Source of the DNA: DASYRM01 sp036004405
GTDB lineage: Bacteria > Acidobacteriota > Vicinamibacteria > Vicinamibacterales > UBA2999
Direction: 5' to 3'
Length of the DNA: 64,000 nucleotides
NCBI GenBank assembly: GCA_036004405.1
Contig: DASYRM010000073.1
Span: 1 to 64,000, forward strand
Positions within the stretch are counted from its first letter, which is position 1; every line of letters begins with the position of its first letter. Made by a program: the position numbers and the translations under genes. The notes under the pieces are model-generated. The model did no database searches. It saw only the letters and a list, made by a program, of their open reading frames with translations, and had not been told where the DNA came from. Shown here one piece after another: positions 40,689-47,941 of the stretch.

Positions 40689-42464
40689 TCAGTGCCGGAT
40701 CTGCGACGTGATGTCGCCCAGCTCGTAGACCTCGCAGTTGCCGCGCTCGGGTAAGAGCCCGGCGTCCGGGAAGTTGGCGATCCGCAGAATCCTCGGTGTC
40801 ATCACGAACGGCTCGACGAGCACATCGGGATCCTCGACCGTCACCTCGTATTTGATCTCGTTGCCCGAGCGCGTGAACTTCTCCACCACGTGCATGTCGG
40901 ACGTGTGGAAGAAGCCGCCGCGCGACAGCCACGTGGTGTCGACGAACCCGATCGAGTCGAGCACCAGCGTGTCGCCCTCCCAGCTGCCCACCGTCAGACC
41001 GTAGTAGGTAGTCGTCACGTCGTTCGGGTTGTGCCTGCGGCCGTCGGTCGGCATGATGCGGTATTCACCCTGCCCGCCGCCGCCGTCGGCATACTGCCCG
41101 TAGAAGAAGATGATGTCCTTGTCGCTCTGGACGATGCGCCGCGGCGGGCCGTTGCGCGGAAGCCCGAGCGGCTGGCAGGTCATCACCGGATCTTCCTTGT
41201 TCGTCCACATGTCGAGCTTCTGGATCTTGTCCCAGTGCTCGGGCTTGTAGAGCGGGCGGGCGGGGCCGAATCGCGGCGGCGCTTCGAACTCGAAATCGGC
41301 GGTCTGGTTGATCTCGCGCGTGCACTCCACCTGCGTGGGGCCGCACCGGCGGTTGCCGTACCTCCAGTTGAACCCGCCGCCGCCCCAGTTGCCCGTCAGG
41401 TCGGGCTTGCCGTTGGGCAAGCGCGGCGTGGTCGTGCTCGCGGCCAGCGTGACGGTGGGCAGCGGCACCGAGGGCACCTGCGCGGTCGGCGTGATCGCCT
41501 TCTTCACGCTCGCCGGCACCGGCATCACCACGTACACGCTGCCGGTTTCGGTTTCGGTCGTCGTCAGGTCGCGAACCGCCGCGCCGTTGCGCCGCTCCAC
41601 CATCTTGCCGGCGTAGAACACGTCCACCTTGTTCAGCGGGTTGTTCCAGTCCTTGTAATCGCCGTAGGTGAACTCGGTGGTGGTCGCGCCGTTCTTGACG
41701 ACGATCTTCTCGGCCATGAACTTCGCGTCCAGCGTGGCGGTGGCGGTGGCGCCGGGAACGCCCGGAATCGGGAACGTCACCACCGGCTTGCCGCCTTCCC
41801 ACACCAGGCTCGTCGAGCCCGACGTCATGTCGCCGTCCTTCAGGCCCACGCTCGGGTTGGGGCCGAGCTCGGTGGTCGTCCGCGCGGCGAGGAGCGCCGC
41901 CTTCGGGGCTCCCTGCGGGCTGGCCCACAGGCGGATCAGCCGCTCCTGCGTCGCCGCCGCCATCGGCGTGGCCTGGCCCTTTGTCCCACCGATCTCCGCG
42001 CCCATCACGTCTTCGTTCCAGGCGTAGGCGCCGTTGAGGACTTCGATGACGGAGTAGGCCTGGCCGTTGGCGCGCGTGCAGGTGTACTGCGTCCGCTGGC
42101 CCGGCAGCTGGTAGTTGGTGCTCACGCGATACTTCGTGAGGGTGCACGGCTGCCCGTCCACCTGCACGGTGCCCTTGCCCTGATACTCGAGCGAGACCAT
42201 CAGCTCGTGCTCGTCGACGCCGCGCAGCATGCCCAGGTACCAGGTCCAGTTGAAGAGCACGGACTTGAGGTCTTTGGCGTCCTTCGCGGGGCGGTACGGT
42301 GGCGGCGGCTCTCCGCGCCCCCGACCCTGACCACCTGCGGCCCCCTGCGGGCCGGCGCCCTGCGCCGCCGGCGGCGCCTGCGCGAACGCAGCCGACGCCG
42401 CGCTGATCGCGAACAGCGCGCCGATGACGACACGTGTCCACTTCATGGTTCGTCTAAACGACAT
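40689..42464 (-). CDS. Secreted protein, GKPDLSG/WEGDTLVVE family, paralogue 5 with extra N-terminal domain
   Basis: A 591-residue secreted protein starting at ATG 42464 after GGAGCCCGAC. After the signal peptide and a Gly/Ala-rich stretch, residues 60-330 are a domain not found in the other paralogues (LFNWTWYLGMLRGVDEHEL, GAYAWNEDVMGAEIGG, EKIVVKNGATTTEFTYGDYK). Residues 345-591 are the family domain: LPNGKPDLTGNWGGGG, CQPLGLPRNGPPRRIVQSD, YGLTVGSWEGDTLVLDSIGF, HVVEKFTRSGNEI and RGNCEVYELGD. The N-terminal part looks like a lipoprotein-carrier or quality-control style beta fold, but this is a guess. It follows the DUF6152 gene by 13 bases. Confidence 0.8.
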   Translation of the reverse strand: MSFRRTMKWTRVVIGALFAISAASAAFAQAPPAAQGAGPQGAAGGQGRGRGEPPPPYRPAKDAKDLKSVLFNWTWYLGMLRGVDEHELMVSLEYQGKGTVQVDGQPCTLTKYRVSTNYQLPGQRTQYTCTRANGQAYSVIEVLNGAYAWNEDVMGAEIGGTKGQATPMAAATQERLIRLWASPQGAPKAALLAARTTTELGPNPSVGLKDGDMTSGSTSLVWEGGKPVVTFPIPGVPGATATATLDAKFMAEKIVVKNGATTTEFTYGDYKDWNNPLNKVDVFYAGKMVERRNGAAVRDLTTTETETGSVYVVMPVPASVKKAITPTAQVPSVPLPTVTLAASTTTPRLPNGKPDLTGNWGGGGFNWRYGNRRCGPTQVECTREINQTADFEFEAPPRFGPARPLYKPEHWDKIQKLDMWTNKEDPVMTCQPLGLPRNGPPRRIVQSDKDIIFFYGQYADGGGGQGEYRIMPTDGRRHNPNDVTTTYYGLTVGSWEGDTLVLDSIGFVDTTWLSRGGFFHTSDMHVVEKFTRSGNEIKYEVTVEDPDVLVEPFVMTPRILRIANFPDAGLLPERGNCEVYELGDITSQIRH

Positions 42465-42477
42465 GTCGGGCTCCAGC

Positions 42478-42882
42478 CTAGTCGTTGGCGTTGCCGGCCG
42501 AGATCTGCACCACGCGCCCGTCGGGCATGGTCACAGACTTCAGGAAGCCGAGCGGAGCGCCGCTGCGCGCGGGGATGAACTTCACGCTGATCATGTCGCC
42601 GGCGTGCAACGCGTTCGGGCCGGTGCGGCCGATCCCGCGCTGCGCGAGCGCGGTGGCGGAGCCGAGCGTGAACACCCAGTCCTTCATGGTGCCGTCCGCT
42701 TCCTTGACTGCGAGCGTCAGCGAGCCGTGCGGGTTCACGAACTGCACCTTCTCGACCGAGCCCGAAACTTCCGCTTCCTTCTTCATGTCGTACACGCCCG
42801 CCAGAGAATGGTGAGCCTGCACTGACACGCCGGCCATCAGAAGCCCGCCCAGGAGGACACATCCCACAGTTCGCTTAGTCAT
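42478..42882 (-). CDS. Exported DUF6152-family protein
   Basis: A 134-residue protein with a signal peptide (MTKRTVGCVLLGGLLMAGVSVQA) and the family start AHHSLAGVYD right after cleavage. Other blocks typical of DUF6152 are SGSVEKVQFVNPHGSLTLAV, WVFTLGSATALAQRG, LHAGDMISVKFIPARSG and the ending VTMPDGRVVQIS. The His-His pair next to the mature N-terminus may bind metal, which is only a guess. These genes commonly lie beside members of the GKPDLSG family, as here (13 bases apart), so a shared role is likely. No function is established. Confidence 0.85.
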   Translation of the reverse strand: MTKRTVGCVLLGGLLMAGVSVQAHHSLAGVYDMKKEAEVSGSVEKVQFVNPHGSLTLAVKEADGTMKDWVFTLGSATALAQRGIGRTGPNALHAGDMISVKFIPARSGAPLGFLKSVTMPDGRVVQISAGNAND

Positions 42883-43038
42883 GCTGCAACTCCAGAAAGG
42901 TGATCGGCACCAACCGTCGTCCGGGACGCAGGCGCCCGGACGCGCTAATTGTCAGCAAAAAAAGCGCAAAAGTCGAGATGCGTCGCCGCGGGCGCGCCGG
43001 CCGGCTTTCGCTAGGCGAAGCGGAACGATTCCCGCCTG

Positions 43039-44022
43039 TTATCGGCTGCCGCGCGCCGCGGGAAACTGCTTGCGCTCGAACGACCACTGCGAGTCCTGGC
43101 AGAGCCCGCAGGCGTCACCGAGGAATCGCGCGGCGCTTCGGGTATCGCCGCGGAGCTGCCAGTCGAGCCAGCTCACCGCCACCGAAGCGGCGGCACCGCC
43201 GTTGTCCTGCTGGAACGTGCCGCCGTGCCCGACCGGCAGGTTGGCCACCGCCACCGGTACGTGCGCGATCCGCTTGAAGTCGTCCATGCCGTTCGGATAC
43301 GCGATGTCCGTGGGTCCGCCCAGGATGTAGATGGTCGGCGTGTGGATCGTCTGCAGCGCGTCCTTGCGGACGTCCATCCCTGGAATGGCGCCTGGACCGT
43401 CGTTGAGTACGCCGGTGTTGTGGAGCACGAGCGCCTTCACCCGTGGATCCTTGGCCACCTGGATCGCCTGGAGACCGCCGCAGCTCCACCCCGAGTACGC
43501 GACGAGCGCCGGATCGATGCGCCCGAAATAGGGGCTGCCCTGGCGCGTGTTCTCGGCGAGCGCCCAGTTGACCGCGTCGGTGAGGTCCGACGGCTGCGTG
43601 CGCGCCGGCGCGATCTGACCAGCCTGCGGCGCCGGGCGCGGCTCGGCGGGCGGCGCGCCGGGGCCGCTCAGAATCCGGCCGCTGGCAATGGCGAGGTAGC
43701 CGTGCGAGGCGATCTCGAGCAGGTGCATCCGGCTGCTCGCGCCGTCGTCGGAGCAGCCGCCATTTCCCCAGGCCACGACGCCGAGCTTCAGGGATCCGAG
43801 CGCGGCGAGATCCTTCGGGCGATACACGACGTGCCGCGGCAGCGACGGCACTTCTTCTTTCATCGCCGCGAAGCGTCCGCTTCCCGGGGTGTCGGGCCGG
43901 GTGTCGGGTGGCCGCGGTGCGGCGGGGGCCTGCTGTGCGGCGGTGACAGCCGTGAGGCACGCGGCCGCAAACGCCGTCGCAATCGCCCCAGCCACGAAAC
44001 GCCGGTTCTCTTGAGCGGCCAT
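43039..44022 (-). CDS. Exported alpha/beta hydrolase (chlorophyllase/PETase-like)
   Basis: A 327-residue protein starting at ATG 44022, 5 bases after the stop of the tannase gene. The N-terminus (MAAQENRRFVAGAIATAFAAACL) is a signal peptide, possibly Tat. The body has the pattern of secreted polyester-hydrolase or chlorophyllase-type esterases: LGVVAWGNGGCSDDGASSRMHL, the nucleophile elbow GWSCGG, a TIYILGGPTDIAYPNG acid region and VGHGGTFQ with the catalytic histidine. A Cys pair near the C-terminus (GDACGLCQD) could form a disulphide. Likely part of the transcript 47822 to 43039. Confidence 0.8.
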   Translation of the reverse strand: MAAQENRRFVAGAIATAFAAACLTAVTAAQQAPAAPRPPDTRPDTPGSGRFAAMKEEVPSLPRHVVYRPKDLAALGSLKLGVVAWGNGGCSDDGASSRMHLLEIASHGYLAIASGRILSGPGAPPAEPRPAPQAGQIAPARTQPSDLTDAVNWALAENTRQGSPYFGRIDPALVAYSGWSCGGLQAIQVAKDPRVKALVLHNTGVLNDGPGAIPGMDVRKDALQTIHTPTIYILGGPTDIAYPNGMDDFKRIAHVPVAVANLPVGHGGTFQQDNGGAAASVAVSWLDWQLRGDTRSAARFLGDACGLCQDSQWSFERKQFPAARGSR

Positions 44023-44027
44023 CGGCG

Positions 44028-45566
44028 TCACTTCCTCGATGCGCCCGCGGGCGGCGCCTTGCAGGCCCAGTTGCTGCCGTCCTTGAGATCGCCGCTGCCC
44101 TTGTATTCCGCGAACTGGGGATAGGCGCACAGCGGGCGCGAGAACCCGTTGGCGCCGGTGCCCATCATGGTCTCCGGCGCCATGCCTTTCTCGACCCACT
44201 TCTCGAGCGTCGTGATCGAGTCGAACGTGTTGACGCCAGGACCGCCGCCGCAGTGGCCCATGCCGGGGGCCATGAAGAGGCGGACCCAATCGCTCTGGTT
44301 GGCGCCCATCTTGTCGAGCACCGTCTCGTAATAGAGCACCGTGTTCTCGGGCGTGATGCCGGTGTCGCCCCAGCCGTGCGTGAGGAGCAGCTTGCCGCCG
44401 CTCTTCTTGAACTTGCCGAGGTCCGGGTTCACCGCGTCCACGTAGCCGATCTCCTTGTCGAGCACCTTCATGTCGCGATCGAGATCGAACGTGGTCCAGT
44501 CGCGCTTCGGCTCGTTGTAGGCGATGCGGACGAGATCGAAGAGTCCGCCGGGCGACTGATTCGTCGGCTGCTGGGCGCCGATCGGGTTGCCGAGCGCCTG
44601 GCCGGAGAAGATCAGCTCGCCCTTCGAATTCTTGACGCCGCCATAGAACGTTTCCACCGTCTTGAGCTGCGCCTCGCTCAGGCACGACGAGGAATCGGAG
44701 CTCGCGCCCGAGCACTTCAGCGCGGCGAAATCCACCTTGCACGCTTTCGGGTTGTTCAGGAACCCCTCGTGCAGCGTGTCGCACTTGTTCGTCACGAGCT
44801 CGTTGACACGCGCCGCCTGCTCCTTCGAGATCGCCCCCTCGGGATGCCTCGACAGGGAGACACTGCGCTCGATGCCGGCGGTCCACATGTGGATGTGGCG
44901 GTTGGCCAGCGATCCCGCGATGATGCCGTCATAGTCGTCGGGGTAGCGCTGCGCTTCCATCACCGCCATGCGCCCGCCCGTCGAGCAGCCCTTGAAGTAG
45001 GAGTACTGCGCGGCGCGATCGTAGAACGTCTTGACGATCTGCTTGCCCTTGAGCGTCATCTCGTGCGTCGCGCGGTAACCGAAGTCGATCATCTTCTCGG
45101 GGTGGCCGACGGCCCAGTCGCCGCCCTGGTCCTGATGGCCGGTGTCGGTGCCGGCGGTGGCGTATCCGCGCCGCAGCGCCTGCGGCATCTCGTTGGTCAG
45201 GCCCTGAATCGAGCCCGCGAAGCCGCCGTTGCCGACGCCCATGAACTTGCCGGTCCACGCCTCGGCGGGCGGCAGCCACATCTCCATCTCGATGTGCGAG
45301 TCGGCCGACGGCTTGAGGTCGATCCGCACCCGGCAGTGGGCCGGGATCATCTGCGGCGGCTGCGGTGGTTGGGCGGGCGCGCCGCCAGTGCGCGCCCCGC
45401 CGCCGCGTGGCGCTCCGCCGCCGCCTCCCCGGACTGGCGCGGGGCCCTCGGGCACCACCGCGGCGCTGACGATCGTGGCGTTGTCGAACTTGAGATTCGT
45501 GAGCGTCTCGCACGGCGCCAGCGACGGGGCGGCGGCGGCGAGCATGAAGACAAGGCTAGCGATCAT
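44028..45566 (-). CDS. Tannase/feruloyl esterase family protein
   Basis: A 512-residue secreted protein with a signal peptide (MIASLVFMLAAAAPSLA), preceded by AGGAG. Family features: LPPAEAWTGKFMGVGNGGFAG, YATAGTDTGHQ, the nucleophile elbow GCSTGGRM, LTHGWGDTGITPENTVLYYE (acid residue) and MAPGMGHCGGGPG (catalytic His). A Gly/Pro/Ala-rich insertion (about residues 45-70) precedes the domain. It would cleave ester bonds of gallate or hydroxycinnamates in plant-derived material, releasing aromatic acids outside the cell. Its cofactor Ca site cannot be checked. It sits between the enoyl-CoA hydratase and a second esterase on the same strand. Confidence 0.88.
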   Translation of the reverse strand: MIASLVFMLAAAAPSLAPCETLTNLKFDNATIVSAAVVPEGPAPVRGGGGGAPRGGGARTGGAPAQPPQPPQMIPAHCRVRIDLKPSADSHIEMEMWLPPAEAWTGKFMGVGNGGFAGSIQGLTNEMPQALRRGYATAGTDTGHQDQGGDWAVGHPEKMIDFGYRATHEMTLKGKQIVKTFYDRAAQYSYFKGCSTGGRMAVMEAQRYPDDYDGIIAGSLANRHIHMWTAGIERSVSLSRHPEGAISKEQAARVNELVTNKCDTLHEGFLNNPKACKVDFAALKCSGASSDSSSCLSEAQLKTVETFYGGVKNSKGELIFSGQALGNPIGAQQPTNQSPGGLFDLVRIAYNEPKRDWTTFDLDRDMKVLDKEIGYVDAVNPDLGKFKKSGGKLLLTHGWGDTGITPENTVLYYETVLDKMGANQSDWVRLFMAPGMGHCGGGPGVNTFDSITTLEKWVEKGMAPETMMGTGANGFSRPLCAYPQFAEYKGSGDLKDGSNWACKAPPAGASRK

Positions 45567-45622
45567 CGGGGATCTCCTGCGCGCGTAGCATCGTGCCGTG
45601 GTGGGCCCGAGTCAAGGGCGAT

Positions 45623-46438
45623 TCACCGCTGGTCGAGCGAACGTTCCTTCCACCTCGGCGGGCGTTTGCCGAGGAAGGCGTCCACCCCCTCCTTGCCGTC
45701 CTCGCCGACGAAATCGCAGGCGATCGCCGTGCCCGCGACGGCGTAGGCATCGCCGAGCGGCATTTCCAGCTGGCGGTAGAACACGCTCTTGCCGGTGGCG
45801 ATGGCCGCCGGCGACTTCGACGTGATGAGTCGTGCCAGCGCCTCGACCTCGGCGTCGAGCGCCTCGGGTGCGACCACGCGATTGACGAGGCCGATCTCAC
45901 GCGCACGTTCGGCGCTGATGGCCTCGCCGGTAAGGAGCATCTCCATCGCTGGCTTCCGTCCGACCGCGCGGCCGAGCGCCACACTCGGCGTGGAACAGAA
46001 GGCGCCGATGTTGACGCCGGGCGTGGCAAAGGTGGCGGCGGTGGACGCGACCGCCAGGTCGCAGGTGGCGACGAGCTGACAGCCGGCCGCGGTGGCCAGG
46101 CCGTGGACCTTGGCGATGACCGCCTGCGGCAGCCGCGTGAGCGTCATCATCATGCGGCTGCAGCGCGCGAAGAGCGCCTCCACTTCCTCCACGCCGCCCA
46201 TGGCCCGCAGCTCCTTGAGGTCGTGGCCGGCGCAGAATCCGCGGCCCTGCGCCGCGAGCACGACGACGCGGGTGCCGGGATCGACCGCCAGGCGGTCGAG
46301 CGCCGCCTGTAATTCGTCGATGAGCGCACCCGAGAGCGCGTTGAACTGGTTGGGACGATTGAGCGTCAGCGTGGCGACGCCGTCCGCTGCTTCGACGAGC
46401 AGCAGGCTCTCGGTTGGGGCCGTGGTGTTCGATGTCAT
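45623..46438 (-). CDS. Enoyl-CoA hydratase/isomerase family protein
   Basis: A 271-residue crotonase-fold protein. The two oxyanion-hole segments are visible as GRGFCAGHDLKEL (residues about 67-79) and AAGCQLVATCDLAVA (about 117-131), and the C-terminal helix EGVDAFLGKRPPRW is typical. The AGHDLKEL form and the lack of an obvious catalytic glutamate pair after TPGVNIG resemble the ECHDC3 group, so hydratase activity is likely but not certain. It lies 25 bases after the CoA-transferase gene and 56 bases before the tannase gene on the same strand. Confidence 0.87.
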   Translation of the reverse strand: MTSNTTAPTESLLLVEAADGVATLTLNRPNQFNALSGALIDELQAALDRLAVDPGTRVVVLAAQGRGFCAGHDLKELRAMGGVEEVEALFARCSRMMMTLTRLPQAVIAKVHGLATAAGCQLVATCDLAVASTAATFATPGVNIGAFCSTPSVALGRAVGRKPAMEMLLTGEAISAERAREIGLVNRVVAPEALDAEVEALARLITSKSPAAIATGKSVFYRQLEMPLGDAYAVAGTAIACDFVGEDGKEGVDAFLGKRPPRWKERSLDQR

Positions 46439-46463
46439 GGCAGTGCCCTTCCGTTCAGTGCCG

Positions 46464-47822
46464 TCAGAACGTGATGCCGCGCGGGACCAGACGGTGCTCG
46501 TGCGCCTGGCGCTCGAGACCCTCCCGGAAGTCCGGGTGCGCCAGGCCGATGAGCGCCCGGGCCCGCTCGGCGATCGACTTGCCCTTCAAGTTCACGAGGC
46601 CGTACTCGGTGACGACGTACATGATGTCGGAGCGCGGGGTCGTCACGACGTTGCCCTGCGTGAGATCGAGAACGATCCGGCTGCGGCGCTCGCCGCGCTT
46701 GTCGTAGGTGGACGTCAGGCAGATGAACGACTTGCCGTGTTTCGAGGCGTAGGCGCCGCGCACGAACTGCAGCTGGCCGCCGGTGCCGCTGATGTGACGA
46801 TGGCCGTCCGACTCGGAGGCCGCCTGTCCCTGCAGGTCGATCTGCGTGGTGTTGTTGATGGCCACCGCGTGATCGTTCTGCATGATGATGTGCGGCGCGT
46901 TCGTGTACTCCACCGGGCAGGAGTACATGTCGCGGTTGCGGTCGAGCGTCGCGTAGGTGTCGTGAGAGCCCAGGGAGAAGGTGTAGACCAGCTTGCCGGG
47001 ATTCAACTGCTTTCGGGCACCGGTGATGCGTCCGGCCTTGTAGAGCGCCACCAGGCCGTCCGTCATCATCTCGGTGTGGACGCCGAGATCCCGCACGCCG
47101 CTGTCGAGCAGGATGGCGCACACCGCGTTCGGCATGGCGCCGATGCCGATCTGCAGGCAGTCGCCGTCCTCGATCTCCGAGGCGATGAGGCGTCCGACCG
47201 CGGCGTCCACCTCGCGGACCGGCGGATTCGGCAGCTCCGGTGGGAGACCGTCGTCTCCTTCGATGACGTAATCGACTTCGCTGGCATGAATGCCGGTGTG
47301 CTCGCCGTAGACGTAGGGCAGTCCACGGCTCGTCTCGACGATCACCGTGCGGGCACGTTCGACGATGGCGCGATGCCACAGATTGGCGGCGGACAGGTTG
47401 AAGTAGCCGTGCTGGTCCACCGGACAGGTCTTGAGGACGACGATGTCGGCGGGCGCCATGAAGCGGCGGTAGTAGTCGGAGATCTCGCCGAGGTTGACGG
47501 GGATGTAGTGGCAGCGCCCTTCGTCGTGCTTCTTCCGGTCGTAGCCGGAGAAGTGCAGGCTGAACGTGTGGACGTGATCGCCCTCGGGATCCGCATCCAG
47601 CACGGCACGGGGCCGCATGGTCAGGCAGTGGCGGATCTTGATGTTCGAGAGATCACGAATGCGGGCACCGAGGGCCCGGTCGAACAGGTCGGGCTGCCCC
47701 ACGCCGGTGCCGTAGTCCAGCCACATGCCCGACGTCACCAGGGCGGCGGCTTCCTGCGGAGAAATCGTCTGGATCGGCGCGGCGCGCACAGCGGGAATAT
47801 AGCCGACTGCGTGTGCCAGCAT
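46464..47822 (-). CDS. Acetyl-CoA hydrolase/transferase family protein
   Basis: A 452-residue protein of the Cat1/YdiF-like CoA-transferase family, which moves CoA between acetate and another acyl group or hydrolyses it. Motifs: MWLDYGTGVGQPDLFDRALG near the N-terminus, IGIGAMPNAVCAIL and GVHTEMMTDGLVAL, where Glu251 is in the place of the CoA-ester-forming glutamate, and GLVNLKGKSIAERARALIGLAHPDFRE at the end. I prefer the start at ATG 47822 (MLAHAVGYIPAV); an upstream in-frame ATG at 47903 would run over the divergent promoter of TonB receptor 2. Together with the hydratase downstream it suggests short-chain or aromatic acyl-CoA metabolism. Confidence 0.87.
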   Translation of the reverse strand: MLAHAVGYIPAVRAAPIQTISPQEAAALVTSGMWLDYGTGVGQPDLFDRALGARIRDLSNIKIRHCLTMRPRAVLDADPEGDHVHTFSLHFSGYDRKKHDEGRCHYIPVNLGEISDYYRRFMAPADIVVLKTCPVDQHGYFNLSAANLWHRAIVERARTVIVETSRGLPYVYGEHTGIHASEVDYVIEGDDGLPPELPNPPVREVDAAVGRLIASEIEDGDCLQIGIGAMPNAVCAILLDSGVRDLGVHTEMMTDGLVALYKAGRITGARKQLNPGKLVYTFSLGSHDTYATLDRNRDMYSCPVEYTNAPHIIMQNDHAVAINNTTQIDLQGQAASESDGHRHISGTGGQLQFVRGAYASKHGKSFICLTSTYDKRGERRSRIVLDLTQGNVVTTPRSDIMYVVTEYGLVNLKGKSIAERARALIGLAHPDFREGLERQAHEHRLVPRGITF

Positions 47823-47834
47823 CTTGGCATTGCC

Positions 47835-47863
47835 TTGACGGTCTGATGCGCTTGCCGTATAAC
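47835..47863 (+). promoter_or_regulatory. Sigma-70-type promoter of TonB receptor 2
   Basis: TTGACG (47835-47840) and TATAAC (47858-47863) are separated by 17 bases, the ideal spacing. Transcription would start near 47870, giving a leader of about 72 bases before the ATG at 47942. It overlaps the start of the divergent CoA-transferase gene region. Confidence 0.78.
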
Positions 47864-47903
47864 TCGGCGCCACTGCGGCCGCGTTGATCCGCAGCGAACT
47901 CAC

Positions 47904-47925
47904 TGCCCGGCCCTGGCGCCGGGCA
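47904..47925 (+). promoter_or_regulatory. Hairpin in the 5' leader just before the ribosome-binding site
   Basis: TGCCCGGC (47904-47911) can pair with GCCGGGCA (47918-47925). It ends four bases before the GAGGAGG ribosome-binding site (47929-47935), so it may stabilise the mRNA or tune translation. Confidence 0.5.
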
Positions 47926-47941
47926 GACGAGGAGGCATCCC

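Noticed and set aside
42955..42970. Run of seven A (T on the minus strand) as an intrinsic terminator of the esterase gene at 43039
   Set aside because: No stable stem directly before the T run was found.
42875..43087. A 70-codon minus-strand frame upstream of the DUF6152 gene
   Set aside because: Arg/Ser-rich translation, no ribosome-binding site, no motif, and it overlaps the end of a real gene.
47823..47903. N-terminal extension of the CoA-transferase from ATG 47903
   Set aside because: The extra 27 residues do not fit the family and run over the divergent promoter at 47835-47863.
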